64,000 bases of DNA from Kribbella caucasensis (lineage in GTDB: Bacteria > Actinomycetota > Actinomycetes > Propionibacteriales > Kribbellaceae): the NCBI RefSeq assembly GCF_004361855.1, contig NZ_SNWQ01000020.1, positions 1 through 64,000 on the forward strand, written 5' to 3'. A program made the position numbers and the translations under genes. Numbering within the stretch: the stretch's first letter is position 1; each line of letters opens with the position of its first letter. This document shows, piece by piece, positions 52,496 to 61,459 of this stretch. The notes beneath the pieces are model-generated. The model did no database searches and was not told the DNA's origin. It saw nothing but the letters and a program-made list of their open reading frames with translations.

Positions 52496-53541
52496 GAAGC
52501 CGTCAGGTCGTCCGGGCGGAGGGTGGCGACGAGTTCTGCGCGGCTGCGGACGCCGACCTTGGTGAAGGCCGCCTTGAGGTGGTCCTGCACGGTGTGCGGG
52601 GAGATCGACAGCCGGTCCGCGATCCCGGCGGTGCTGTGGCCGGAGATCACCTCGAGGCAGATCTCGCGCTCCCGGGAGGTCAGCCCGTACGCCGCGAGCA
52701 GCATGCCGACCAGGTGATGTCCGCCGGCCGGCTCGATCGTCACCACCACCTCCGGCAGCGCGTCATCGCTGATGAGCCGGCTGGCCTGCATGACCACCCA
52801 GCCGCCCGTCGCCGCCTGGACGCGAGCCTCGAACGTGCCCGATTCGGCGGCCAGCGCCCCGGTGACCAGGGCCCGAAGCAGAACCCGGGACCGGCCGGGC
52901 GCGATCTGGTCCAGCTCGTCCTGCCAGGCGGACGCGGCCGGGGTGAGAGCACGCGGCTCGCCTCGCGGCCCGGTCACCACGATTGCGGGACCCGGTACGC
53001 CGCGGTGCCCGTGCGCCCCGGTTCGTACCGCGATCCTGGTCGCGGCCGCGATCACCGGTGACACCGAAGCAAGGAAGTCCACCTCCCGATCGGTGAACTC
53101 GCTGCCGCTGCGAACCAGTCCAGCGCCACCCCAGCAGGAGCCGTCGACGGTGAACACAGCCCGTACTTCGTGGTCGAGCCCGAGTGGTCGCCACACCTCG
53201 TTGAGCCTGCGATGGCCGATGACCTCCCGGTACGGCAGATCCGACAGGCGCGCCACCGGGAACGACCTGCGCGCCAGCTCCGCGAACGAGTGCCGGTCGG
53301 TCCCGGCGTACTCGGCTTCGGCCAGCAGGGGTTCGTACTCGGGCGGGATGCGATTCCGGCCGCTGGTCATCGTGCTGAGCACCAAGGTGTCCGGGTCGAT
53401 CGTCGCCCAGCAGGTCAGCTCGCAGTTGACGACCTGATCGACCACGTCGATCGCGGCCGCGTGCAGTTCGGCCACACCGAGTCCGGACACCGCGAGTGCG
53501 GCGATGTCCCTCCGTGCGGTGCGCGCCCGGCCCTCCCACAT
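52489..53541 (-). CDS. LuxR-family transcriptional regulator
   Basis: The 350-residue regulator has a GAF-like N-terminal sensing region and a C-terminal LuxR helix-turn-helix: Y-G-L-T-S-R-E-R-E-I-C-L-E-V-I-S-G-H-S-T-A-G-I-A (shown as pattern), then S-P-H-T-V-Q-D-H-L-K. ATG 53541 is chosen over the longer frame from 53622. It is divergent from the cupin operon at 53687 and may regulate it. Confidence 0.85.
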   Translation of the reverse strand: MWEGRARTARRDIAALAVSGLGVAELHAAAIDVVDQVVNCELTCWATIDPDTLVLSTMTSGRNRIPPEYEPLLAEAEYAGTDRHSFAELARRSFPVARLSDLPYREVIGHRRLNEVWRPLGLDHEVRAVFTVDGSCWGGAGLVRSGSEFTDREVDFLASVSPVIAAATRIAVRTGAHGHRGVPGPAIVVTGPRGEPRALTPAASAWQDELDQIAPGRSRVLLRALVTGALAAESGTFEARVQAATGGWVVMQASRLISDDALPEVVVTIEPAGGHHLVGMLLAAYGLTSREREICLEVISGHSTAGIADRLSISPHTVQDHLKAAFTKVGVRSRAELVATLRPDDLTASQ

Positions 53542-53686
53542 GGGCTCAGTATGCGCCGGTCGCGGCCGCGCGCCCATCCCCGAAATGTGGGGATTCGGGA
53601 GTCCGATCGAGCCCTGCTGCACGGGATGGATCGGCCCGTTGACGGTTCCTAGCGTGGTCGGCAGTCAACGCATTTGGAGGGACACC

Positions 53687-54124
53687 ATGACAGAGTCGGT
53701 TCACTTGAGTACGGCGGGTACCGGGGCTGAACTCACCGCCCCGGATGCCACCGTCACGGTCAAGATCGGCGGCGAGCACACCGGCGCGCAGTACGAGCTC
53801 TTCGAGATCGACGCACCGCGTGGGCAGGCGGGGCCGCCGCATCGGGAGGCCTGGAGCAAGGCCTTCTACGTGTTGCAGGGGCGGATCCTGGTGCAGGCCG
53901 GCGACCAGGGCTACGACCTCGGACCGGGATCCTCGATCACGATCCCGGCCGGCACCGTGAACACCTTCTCGGTGCTGACGCCGGCGGCGAAGTTCCTCGC
54001 CATCAGCCAGAGCGACGGTATGGGCCGCTTCTTCGCCGACCTCGACCGGGTGGACGCCGACGATCCCGAGGCGCTGGCCGAGCTCGTCGGGCGGCACGGC
54101 GTGACGTTTGCGGAACAGTCATGA
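53687..54124 (+). CDS. Cupin-domain protein
   Basis: The 145-residue protein has a small-barrel cupin: G-P-P-H-R-E-A-W-S-K-A-F-Y-V-L-Q-G (with His and Glu of the first metal motif), then I-P-A-G-T-V-N-T-F. The second motif has Asn where His is usual, so metal binding is uncertain. GGAGG precedes the ATG. It is coupled by ATGA to the DUF1304 gene. Confidence 0.83.
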   Translation: MTESVHLSTAGTGAELTAPDATVTVKIGGEHTGAQYELFEIDAPRGQAGPPHREAWSKAFYVLQGRILVQAGDQGYDLGPGSSITIPAGTVNTFSVLTPAAKFLAISQSDGMGRFFADLDRVDADDPEALAELVGRHGVTFAEQS

Positions 54125-54519
54125 ACAGCGTTACCCAGATCGCCGCACTGGTCGGCGCCGTTGCGTACATCGGAGCGGCTCCCCTGGAGTTGTTCTTCTT
54201 CAACCGGCCCGCAGTGCAGAGGTTCCTGCACGTGGAGGCCGACAACCCCGCCGACGTGCGGATGTGGGCCTTCGTCGTCGGCTTCCGCAACCTGCTCGCC
54301 GGCATCGCCACGATCGTCGGACTCATCATCTACCGCACCGGCGACGAAGCTGTCGGCACGGCCGTCGTCGTGACGGCGTGCGGCTACATGCTGCTCGCCA
54401 GCCTTGCGATGGGAATCGCTGATGCGCTCGGGTACTGGCGACCTCGCGGCGGCAGCGTGTTCGGCACCGTCGGTTCGAGCCTGCCACCGCTCATCGCGCT
54501 GATCGCAGCGACCGGGTAA
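54121..54519 (+). CDS. DUF1304 membrane protein
   Basis: The 132-residue protein has four helices and the family's Y-I-G-A-A-P-L-E-L-F-F-F and F-R-N-L-L-A-G motifs. Its function is unknown. The start overlaps the cupin stop, and the next gene follows after 16 bases, so this is part of a three-gene operon probably linked to the divergent LuxR regulator. Confidence 0.85.
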   Translation: MNSVTQIAALVGAVAYIGAAPLELFFFNRPAVQRFLHVEADNPADVRMWAFVVGFRNLLAGIATIVGLIIYRTGDEAVGTAVVVTACGYMLLASLAMGIADALGYWRPRGGSVFGTVGSSLPPLIALIAATG

Positions 54520-54535
54520 CGGAAGGGGCACGCCC

Positions 54536-55141
54536 ATGACGACCCAGGTCCCCGTGGGAGCAACCAAGCTCAGCGCTGACCGGCGCCGGGCCCTCAAGCT
54601 GACCCTGCTCGGCGGGCTCTGCGGACTGGCGTGGGCCGCGGGCCTGCGCGGGTTCATGGCACAGATCGTCCACGAGGAGTCCCGCGTCACCTGGTCCGGC
54701 ACATTCGGCTGGATCCTGCTTCCCGGCCTGGCGATCGGGCTGCTGCTGGGGTTCGCCGAGCATGTTCGCAGGACGGGAGGGCGGCCCGGTTGGCGCTGGC
54801 TGGCCCTCTCACCCCTGCTCTTCGCGGCGATCCTGTTCAGCAACCCCCTCGACATGCTGCAGATCTTCGAGGACGGCCTCGGTGGCGGTGCGGTCGGCGT
54901 ACCGCTGTTCGGCATGGCGGGCGGCTACGCAGTCTCGGGACGCGGCCCTCTATGGGGCCGGTTCGTCTGCGGCCTGCTGGCCGCTGCGGTGGTGCCCATC
55001 TGGGCCCTCACCGTGGAGTCCTTCGCCGGTGCCGACCTGGCGCTCACCACCCCACGCGGCCTGTGGGTGGCCCTGTACTACTACTCGTTCATGGCGCTGC
55101 TCATGCTCGCCAGCGCCATTCCACACCGTGAGGTGACCTGA
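54536..55141 (+). CDS. Hypothetical membrane protein
   Basis: The 201-residue protein has about five hydrophobic helices, near 20-38, 55-75, 88-103, 120-160 and 175-195. No family is recognised. GGAAGGGG precedes the ATG. It is the last gene of the cupin-DUF1304 operon. Confidence 0.78.
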   Translation: MTTQVPVGATKLSADRRRALKLTLLGGLCGLAWAAGLRGFMAQIVHEESRVTWSGTFGWILLPGLAIGLLLGFAEHVRRTGGRPGWRWLALSPLLFAAILFSNPLDMLQIFEDGLGGGAVGVPLFGMAGGYAVSGRGPLWGRFVCGLLAAAVVPIWALTVESFAGADLALTTPRGLWVALYYYSFMALLMLASAIPHREVT

Positions 55142-55267
55142 GGGCGCGTGCGCTCGCGATCTCGTACAGGAAGGAGTTGACCGGAGTCGCGTGCCGGATT
55201 TGCCGCCTGCGGCGCCCGCTCGAAAATGATCCACTACCGCTCCCGCCTGCCGAAGTAGCCTCGGGCC

Positions 55268-55906
55268 ATGGCTGATCCCCTACTCGATCACTTGGTCCTT
55301 GCCACGGACGACCTAGAGAGCACCGTCGCGGCCTTCCAGGCGGCAACAGGCGTGGTGCCAGCGGCAGGCGGGCGACACGTGGGGCTGGGGACGCGTAACT
55401 ACCTTGTCGGGCTGGGACCGACCGCCTACCTGGAGATCATCGGGCCGGACCTGCAGCAAGCCGAGGTGGAGCCGGGGAACATGCCGTTCGGGGTGGGCGA
55501 GGTGCGGGGTACGCGGCTGGTGACGTGGGCGGTCCAGCCGGTCGATCTGGAGGCGTCGTTGACGGCGGCCCTGGAGGCTGGTGTGGATCTGGGCGAGATC
55601 CGGCCGATGTCGCGCGCGACCCCGGCTGGGGATGTGCTGAGTTGGCGGCTTGCGTCGACCCATCCGGCGCCCTTCGACGGATTGGTGCCCTTCCTGATCG
55701 ACTGGGGCTCGACTCGCCATCCAGCGGAATCCGGCCTGCCGCAGGTCTCGCTACTGAACTTCACCGCGACCCACCCGGACCCGCCAGCAGTAGCAGTAGC
55801 CCTCGATGCGTTAGGCGTCACTTTGCCGATCGCTACGGGCCCGGTCGCCCTGTACGCCGAGGTTCGCGGCCCAGCAGGCGTGGTCGCCCTGGACGACCTC
55901 ACGTGA
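55268..55906 (+). CDS. VOC-family (glyoxalase-like) protein
   Basis: The 212-residue protein has a glyoxalase_3-type opening, L-D-H-L-V-L-A-T-D-D-L-E-S-T, then H-V-G-L-G-T-R-N-Y-L-V-G-L-G and Y-L-E-I-I-G-P-D. The His and Glu could bind metal. Enzymatic role unknown. It follows the cupin operon by 126 bases and is probably a separate unit. Confidence 0.83.
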   Translation: MADPLLDHLVLATDDLESTVAAFQAATGVVPAAGGRHVGLGTRNYLVGLGPTAYLEIIGPDLQQAEVEPGNMPFGVGEVRGTRLVTWAVQPVDLEASLTAALEAGVDLGEIRPMSRATPAGDVLSWRLASTHPAPFDGLVPFLIDWGSTRHPAESGLPQVSLLNFTATHPDPPAVAVALDALGVTLPIATGPVALYAEVRGPAGVVALDDLT

Positions 55907-56007
55907 CCCCGGCAACCGCTGTCGCGGGTTGAGAGTGGGACGACAGCCGGTTGAAAGGGCGGCACTGAATCCTCCCGAGTAAGACATCGCTCACTCGGGA
56001 GGCAGCC

Positions 56008-56622
56008 GTGAGCGTCCAGACGTTCACCGACATCACAGTCCGAAAACCAGCCCGATCCCCAGTCCTCACCACCGTGCGGACCGCGGTCCGGGTCTCGTCA
56101 CCCGCACCTGCTCGTACGGCGGTCGAGTTCAGCGACTTCGTGGCCACCCGGTATCGGGCGCTGCTCGGGACCGCATACCTGCTCACCCGCGATCGCGGTC
56201 TCGCCGAGGACCTGGTGCAGACCGCGCTGGCGAAGTGCTGGATGTCCTGGCACCGGATCGAGTCCGACGAGCCCGACGCCTACGTCCGCCGGGTCCTGAT
56301 CAACACCTTCCGCGGCACCTGGCGGCTGAAGCGCGGCAAGCGCGAGTACTCGACGGATGTCCTTCCCGAGATCCCGCGGAGTGGGGAACCCACCGACTAC
56401 GAGACCAGCGACCGCCGGGCCGCCCTGCTGACCGCGCTCGCCCGCCTGCCTCTCCGGATGCGCGTGATGGTCGTACTTCGCTACTTCGAGGACCTCACCG
56501 AAGCGGCGACCGCGGACGCGCTCGGCTGCTCGATCGGCAACGTCAAGAGCCAGACCAGCCGCGCCCTCACCAAGCTCCGGCAGGACCCTGCCCTTACCGA
56601 CCTATGGCTCCCAAATGCCTGA
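56008..56622 (+). CDS. SigE-family RNA polymerase sigma factor
   Basis: The 204-residue ECF sigma factor has region 2 (L-L-G-T-A-Y-L-L-T-R-D-R-G-L-A-E-D-L-V-Q-T-A-L-A) and region 4 (L-P-L-R-M-R-V-M-V-V-L-R-Y-F-E-D-L-T-E). This Y-L-L-T...W pattern is that of the actinobacterial SigE-family group. About 35 residues precede the core. GTG 56008 has GGGAGG upstream. No anti-sigma factor is adjacent; the gene ends convergently with the methyltransferase. Confidence 0.87.
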   Translation: MSVQTFTDITVRKPARSPVLTTVRTAVRVSSPAPARTAVEFSDFVATRYRALLGTAYLLTRDRGLAEDLVQTALAKCWMSWHRIESDEPDAYVRRVLINTFRGTWRLKRGKREYSTDVLPEIPRSGEPTDYETSDRRAALLTALARLPLRMRVMVVLRYFEDLTEAATADALGCSIGNVKSQTSRALTKLRQDPALTDLWLPNA

Positions 56623-56641
56623 TACAGCCTGGCGGGGCTCA

Positions 56642-57412
56642 TCAGCGGCGGTTGGCGACCTCGAACGCGACCACGGCGGCGGCGACAGCGACGTTGAGGG
56701 ACTCGACGCCGTTGTGCAGCGGGATGCGGAGGTCGGTGTCGGTGCGGACCGAGATGCCGTGGGTCTCGCCGCCGAGGACGAACACCGAGCGTGCCGCCAG
56801 GTCGGTGCGGAAGAGCGACTTCTGGGACCGCGCCGACAGGCCGTACACGTGGTACCCGGCCGACCGGAGCGAGTCCACCGCGCCCTGGGCGGTCGGCGCG
56901 TTCACGATCGGGGCCTGGAACGCGACGCCGGCCGAGGCCTTGATCACCAGCGGCCCGACGTGCGGCGTACCGGCTCTCGGCAGGATCACGCCGTCGAACC
57001 CGGCGCCCGTCGCTGTGCGGAGGATCATCCCGACGTTGCCCGGATTCGTCACGCCGTCGAGCAGGAACACCTTGGTCGGGCGCTTCCCGCGATTGCGGAT
57101 GAAGTTCTGCAGTGGCGTCATCCGGGGCGCGTCGACGTCGGCGACCACGCCCTGGTCCTGTTTCCCGTTGCCCGCGAGCCACTTCACCCGGGTCGACGTG
57201 GCCCGCTCGACCGGCGTACCGAGTCGTTTCGCGGCCGTCAGGATCTCGTCCAGCGAGTGCCCGCCTGCGTTGTCCGCGACCACGACCTTGGCGACCGACA
57301 GCCCTGGGTCGTTGAGCGCCTCGAGCACCGGCTTCCGCCCGTAGATGGTGATCCACTTGTCCCGGGGCGACAACTCCGCCCGGTCCCCGGATTCACCAGT
57401 ACGCCGACTCAC
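56642..57412 (-). CDS. TrmH/SpoU-family RNA methyltransferase
   Basis: The 256-residue enzyme has the SPOUT motifs: motif 1 L-D-G-V-T-N-P-G-N-V-G-M-I-L-R-T, motif 2 V-L-G-G-E-T-H-G-I-S, and motif 3 I-P-L-H-N-G-V-E-S-L-N-V-A-V-A. It methylates ribose in tRNA or rRNA using S-adenosylmethionine; the exact site cannot be told. GTG 57412 overlaps the stop of a tiny upstream gene by GTGA. Confidence 0.9.
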   Translation of the reverse strand: MSRRTGESGDRAELSPRDKWITIYGRKPVLEALNDPGLSVAKVVVADNAGGHSLDEILTAAKRLGTPVERATSTRVKWLAGNGKQDQGVVADVDAPRMTPLQNFIRNRGKRPTKVFLLDGVTNPGNVGMILRTATGAGFDGVILPRAGTPHVGPLVIKASAGVAFQAPIVNAPTAQGAVDSLRSAGYHVYGLSARSQKSLFRTDLAARSVFVLGGETHGISVRTDTDLRIPLHNGVESLNVAVAAAVVAFEVANRR

Positions 57413-57582
57413 GGCGCCACCTTACCGCCGTCCCCGTACTCATCTGCCGGTCGCGTGGTGAGCTCGTCGGCCGGGTGCAGGTGTGGGCAGCAGGGACCGC
57501 CGCAGAAGCGGTAGTGCTTCGGGCTGCACCACGGCTTACATTCGTCCTCGTGCTGCTCCACGGGCAACTGCTCGACGCTCAT
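57409..57582 (-). CDS. Small Cys/His-rich protein (57 aa)
   Basis: The short frame starts M-S-V-E-Q-L-P-V-E-Q and has C-K-P-W-C-S-P-K-H, then F-C-G-G-P-C-C-P-H-L-H: five Cys and several His within about 25 residues, a likely zinc-binding module. GGAAGG lies upstream of tandem ATG codons (57585 and 57582). Its TGA overlaps the GTG of the methyltransferase gene by four bases, arguing that it is translated and coupled. No family is recognised. Confidence 0.65.
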   Translation of the reverse strand: MSVEQLPVEQHEDECKPWCSPKHYRFCGGPCCPHLHPADELTTRPADEYGDGGKVAP

Positions 57583-57637
57583 CATTACCTTCCACTGTCA
57601 CCCCGGGACCAGGTTGGTCCGCTGAGGCGCGCCGATG

Positions 57638-58528
57638 TTACCGGCGTCCGAGGGCCTGGGCCAGGGCGGTGGCGGTCGAGGCGATGATTGCCTCGTCAGT
57701 GACCTGGGTGGGCTGCGAGCGATTGGTGTAGATGGCGAGGATCAGCGGTGCACCGCTCCGCGGGTGCGCGATCGCGATGTCGTTCGCGCTCCCGTAACTG
57801 CTCGACGTACCGGTTTTGTCGCCGACGATCCAGGTCTTGGGCAGGCCCGCGCGGATCCGCTTTCCACCCGTCCTGGCGGCGCGCATCCAAGCGATCAGCG
57901 CAGTCCGGTCGGCGGGGTGGAGGCCGCCGCCGACCGTCAGCATGCGCAGGGATCGGCCGGCCGCGGTTGGCGTGGTGGTGTCGCGGCGTTCGGACGGCGA
58001 CCAGTTGTTCAGTTCGATCTCCCAGCGGTCGAGCCGGGTGACCGGATCGCCGAGGCGGCGGATGAAGCAGGTCAGACCGTCCGGCCCACCGATCTGCTTC
58101 AGCAGAACGTTCGCCGCGGTGTTGTCGCTGACGCAGATCGCCGCCCAGCAGAGTTCCGCGACCGTCAATCCGTCGTCGATGTGCTGCGAGGTGATCGGTG
58201 AATTCGCGACCAGGTCGGCCTTGGCCCAGGTCAGCCGTTTGCGGAGCAGCCCTGGTTCGCAGTACCGGCTCCGGTCGAGCATGGCGGCGCCGAGGAACGC
58301 CTTGAAGGTGGAGAGCACCGGGAAGCGTTCGTCGCCGCGGTACCGGACGGTCCGGCCGTTGCCGACGTCGAGCGCGTAGGCGCCGATCCGGCAGTCCTTG
58401 TCCCGTTCGAGGTCCTGCAGCCGGCCCTTCAAGTCGTACTGCGTACCGGTGGCCGACGCGGCCGGCAGGGTGCTCGTGGCCAGTGCGGCGGCGCCGATCA
58501 GTACTCCACGACGAGACAGCCGGATCAA
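57638..58528 (-). CDS. Class A beta-lactamase
   Basis: The 296-residue enzyme has a twin-arginine-type signal (R-L-S-R-R-G-V-L-I-G-A-A-A-L-A) and all class A motifs: S-T-F-K with Ser 73, S-D-N at 134-136, the omega-loop E-x-x-L-N with Glu 170, and K-T-G at 238-240. It should hydrolyse penicillins outside the membrane. It is divergent from the sortase gene; no BlaI/BlaR regulator is nearby. Chromosomal class A enzymes are common in soil actinobacteria. Confidence 0.92.
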   Translation of the reverse strand: MIRLSRRGVLIGAAALATSTLPAASATGTQYDLKGRLQDLERDKDCRIGAYALDVGNGRTVRYRGDERFPVLSTFKAFLGAAMLDRSRYCEPGLLRKRLTWAKADLVANSPITSQHIDDGLTVAELCWAAICVSDNTAANVLLKQIGGPDGLTCFIRRLGDPVTRLDRWEIELNNWSPSERRDTTTPTAAGRSLRMLTVGGGLHPADRTALIAWMRAARTGGKRIRAGLPKTWIVGDKTGTSSSYGSANDIAIAHPRSGAPLILAIYTNRSQPTQVTDEAIIASTATALAQALGRR

Positions 58529-58613
58529 CGTCCTACCTCCTCAACTCGGGCCGGTCGAGCCTACCCAGGGATGGGTTCGCGGGTGGAGGCGGGATTTCGG
58601 TGGGCTTTCGGGG

Positions 58614-59390
58614 ATGCGAGCTACCTTCGAAACCATGGTGAGGCGGTTGGTCGGTGCTGTGCTGCTCGCGGCGGCGCTGACGTCGTGCTCGGATGTGGAA
58701 CTCGCTGACACGGGGTCTACGGCGACGCCAGCCGGTACGCCGACGGCTGGTACGACGGATGGAACGCCTGGTACGCCGACCGCCGGCGGGCCGACGACCG
58801 CGCCTTCTACTACTCCGACTGCACCGCCGCCGACCGTCGCACCGACATCGCCGGAGCCGACCGCTGAGCGGACGATGACGACGACCCCGGTCCGGCTCGG
58901 CATCCCCGAGCTCGGGTTGAGCGGGCTGCGGGTGGTCGCCTACACCGGTACCGCGGACGATCTCCCCGGGACGCGGATCCAGGACCGGGGCGCAGCCGCG
59001 TCACCCAGGGGTCCGCGGGGCGGGGTCGGGCCGGGCGAGGTCGGCAACTTCATCATCACCGGGCATCGCACCACCCACGGCCGCCCCTTCGGCCGGTTGC
59101 CCGAGGTCCGCAACGGCGACCACGTCCTGATCACCGCCAACGGGACCGTGTACGACTACGTGATCTTGCAGACGATGACGATCTCGTTCCGCAAGCCCGC
59201 TGAGCTCGCGCAGCAGAACGCTGCCGTCCCCGGTCGACCCGGCGAGGTCGCCACCCGCGCGATGATCACTCTCTCCACCTGCAGGACCCTCGAGGACCAT
59301 GCCGAGGGCAACTACTGGAAAGACGCCCTGGGGAACCCCGAGCACCGCATCAACAAGATCGGCGTCCTGGTCTCCACCCGACCGGCCTGA
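58614..59390 (+). CDS. Sortase-family protein with lipoprotein-like signal
   Basis: The 258-residue protein has a signal ending in L-A-A-A-L-T-S-C (possible lipobox), a long Thr/Pro/Gly linker (about 25-85) and a sortase barrel: I-T-G-H-R-T-T-H-G with the catalytic His, T-L-S-T-C with the catalytic Cys, and N-P-E-H-R-I with the Arg. The triad is complete. Actinobacterial class E/F-like sortases attach proteins to peptidoglycan. ATG 58614 is chosen; 58635 is possible. No sorting-signal substrate gene is next to it. Confidence 0.85.
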   Translation: MRATFETMVRRLVGAVLLAAALTSCSDVELADTGSTATPAGTPTAGTTDGTPGTPTAGGPTTAPSTTPTAPPPTVAPTSPEPTAERTMTTTPVRLGIPELGLSGLRVVAYTGTADDLPGTRIQDRGAAASPRGPRGGVGPGEVGNFIITGHRTTHGRPFGRLPEVRNGDHVLITANGTVYDYVILQTMTISFRKPAELAQQNAAVPGRPGEVATRAMITLSTCRTLEDHAEGNYWKDALGNPEHRINKIGVLVSTRPA

Positions 59391-59399
59391 ACCAAGGTC

Positions 59400-59822
59400 T
59401 TAAGAGCGGCCGAACTTCCACCACTTGGGCTTGTTGGCCTTGATCTCGTCGTCGGTGAGCGGCGGTGGGACGGGCGGCCTGGACTCCTCGGTGAGGAAGT
59501 TGCCGGACTCGGTGTCGTACGGGGTGACGCCGAGGCGGTGGCTGATCTCCATCACGACCGGGATCGAGCGCGGCCCGTCGTTCAGGTAGAAGGTGATGTC
59601 GCGGACCTCGACGCCCTTGCCGATCGTCATCTCGACGTCGTACTCGTCACTCCGCAGGAGCAACCAGGACTTCTTGCTCGCATCCACGCCCGGTACCACC
59701 TCGCGGACCACGCCGACCACGTCGTCCGCGGTACCGAGGGAAGGCGGTTCGTAGCCGTCCGGAATGTCCTCCAGCCGCCGGACACCGCCGGGACCGCGCA
59801 TCGCATAGATAGCCCAGCTCAT
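59400..59822 (-). CDS. Hypothetical cytoplasmic protein
   Basis: The 140-residue soluble protein opens M-S-W-A-I-Y-A-M-R-G-P-G-G and has mixed alpha-beta character with W-L-L-L-R-S-D-E-Y-D-V-E-M and I-T-F-Y-L-N-D-G. The C-terminus is Pro/Lys-rich. I do not recognise the family by motif. The start at 59822 has GGGGG upstream. Confidence 0.75.
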   Translation of the reverse strand: MSWAIYAMRGPGGVRRLEDIPDGYEPPSLGTADDVVGVVREVVPGVDASKKSWLLLRSDEYDVEMTIGKGVEVRDITFYLNDGPRSIPVVMEISHRLGVTPYDTESGNFLTEESRPPVPPPLTDDEIKANKPKWWKFGRS

Positions 59823-59874
59823 GCCCCCAGCATTCCCCAGTTCGTCAAGTCGCCCAACCCCGCCCCCGGCCGGA

Positions 59875-60603
59875 TCACAGTTTCCGGGCCGTGAGGAGGG
59901 CGAACGTGAGGTACTCGCCCTGGTCGGCCTCGAGCATCTCGACCGTGGCGTCGGGGGTACCGTTGCGGGCGGAGACGGCGCGGGACCAGGTGAGCCAGTC
60001 GCGCCAGCCGTTCTCCTGCAGCCGCGCGGACGTGACGTCGACGAGCTCGGTGATCTCCCAGTGGAACCGCCACCAGTCGGCCGTGTGCCAGGCGATCGCC
60101 TCCCAGCCGACCAGTTTCTTGATGTGGTCCGGGATGTACCCGAGGTCGCGGATCTCCTTCCGCATCGCCGGGGTCGCGACGCCCAGCTGTCCACCCGGTT
60201 TGAGGAAGCCGGTCAGGTACGCGAGGTAGCCGTCCGCGGTACCGAAGTACTCGTAGGCGTCCACGCACACGATCGCGTCGAAGAACTCACGCGCGAACGG
60301 CAACGCATGCGCCTCCGCCTTCAACGGCGTGATGTCGAGGCCGGCGAACCCCGCGGCGACCTCGGTCGGGTCCACCCACAGATCGGCGGCCCACACCTGT
60401 ACGCCGTACTCCTTCGCCAGGAACACACTCGTCCGCCCCTTGCCCGACCCCAGATCGAGCACCCGCATCCCCGGTCGCAGGTCGAGATCGCGGGCCAGAT
60501 CCTCCAGCAACCACAACGGATGCGGCCCCATGTCCCCGCCCAGCACCCACTCGTCGTCGTACTTCGCCGCCCGCGGGTACTCAGCTCGCTCAAAGGTGTC
60601 CAC
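59875..60603 (-). CDS. SAM-dependent methyltransferase (class I)
   Basis: The 242-residue enzyme has motif I V-L-D-L-G-S-G-K-G-R-T-S near 48-59, motif II V-W-A-A-D-L-W-V-D and motif IV F-D-A-I-V-C-V-D-A-Y-E-Y-F. The acidic D-x-G-x-G is intact. The substrate is unknown; related proteins act on small molecules. It is divergent from a second, unrelated methyltransferase gene at 60668. Confidence 0.87.
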   Translation of the reverse strand: MDTFERAEYPRAAKYDDEWVLGGDMGPHPLWLLEDLARDLDLRPGMRVLDLGSGKGRTSVFLAKEYGVQVWAADLWVDPTEVAAGFAGLDITPLKAEAHALPFAREFFDAIVCVDAYEYFGTADGYLAYLTGFLKPGGQLGVATPAMRKEIRDLGYIPDHIKKLVGWEAIAWHTADWWRFHWEITELVDVTSARLQENGWRDWLTWSRAVSARNGTPDATVEMLEADQGEYLTFALLTARKL

Positions 60604-60667
60604 GGGCCGCAGGGTAGCGCCTGGAAAAGGAGGTGTCCGGGGATTTTGGGACCGGGATGATGGGGCG

Positions 60668-61459
60668 ATGGTTGAACTGGATCCGGCGATTCGAGAGTTC
60701 TATCGGGAGCGGTACGTCGAGGGCGACCGGCTGGCGCGGAGTGGGCACGGGCAGCTGGAGTTCTTGCGGACGCGGGAGTTGGTGCGACGGTTCCTGCCCG
60801 CGACGCCGGCGATGGTGCTCGACGTGGGCGGCGCCACCGGGGTGCATGCGAAGTGGCTGGTCGGGGACGGGTACGAGGTGCACCTGGTCGATCCGGTCGA
60901 AGAACATGTGGAGCAGGCCCGGGCGGTCGGGGGATTCACGGCGGCGGTGGGGGATGCGCGCGCGTTGGATCAGGCTGACGGCAGTGTTGACGTGACGCTG
61001 TTGCTGGGGCCGCTGTACCACTTGGTGGATGCCGCCGATCGTGCTCAGGCGTTGCGGGAGGCGCGCCGGGTTACGCGGGTGGGCGGACTCGTCGTCGCGG
61101 CGGGGATCAGCCGGTACGCCGGGTTGCTGGAGTACGGGAACAACGGGCGGCTCAGCGAGGACAACGTGCACCTGTTCACGGACGCCCTGGCGACTGGACG
61201 GCACTACGACGACCCGAACGGGTTCACGAACGCGTACTTCCATCACGCGGACGAGTTGCGCGCGGAGTTCGAGAGCGCGGGATTCGAGGACGTCGACGTA
61301 CTCGGTGTCGAGGGCCCTGCCGCACCGACCCTGGACAACGCGGCCGACGACGACGTCCCGAGGCTGTTGCCGGCGGCGATCACGTTGGCCCGGTTGGTGG
61401 AGCGCGATCCCCGGATGATGTCCGCGAGCCCGCATTTCCTCGCGTTCGGGCGAGCCTGA
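60668..61459 (+). CDS. SAM-dependent methyltransferase (class I)
   Basis: The 263-residue enzyme has motif I V-L-D-V-G-G-A-T-G-V-H near 50-60, V-H-L-V-D-P-V as the end of strand 2 and L-L-L-G-P-L-Y-H-L as motif IV. The latter resembles small-molecule N- or O-methyltransferases. Its 3' end meets the SDR stop without overlap. Substrate unknown. Confidence 0.87.
   Translation: MVELDPAIREFYRERYVEGDRLARSGHGQLEFLRTRELVRRFLPATPAMVLDVGGATGVHAKWLVGDGYEVHLVDPVEEHVEQARAVGGFTAAVGDARALDQADGSVDVTLLLGPLYHLVDAADRAQALREARRVTRVGGLVVAAGISRYAGLLEYGNNGRLSEDNVHLFTDALATGRHYDDPNGFTNAYFHHADELRAEFESAGFEDVDVLGVEGPAAPTLDNAADDDVPRLLPAAITLARLVERDPRMMSASPHFLAFGRA

Noticed and set aside
57638..58528. Beta-lactamase as an acquired resistance gene on a mobile element
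   Set aside because: No IS, integron or integrase is adjacent, and its base composition matches its neighbours. It looks like a resident chromosomal gene.
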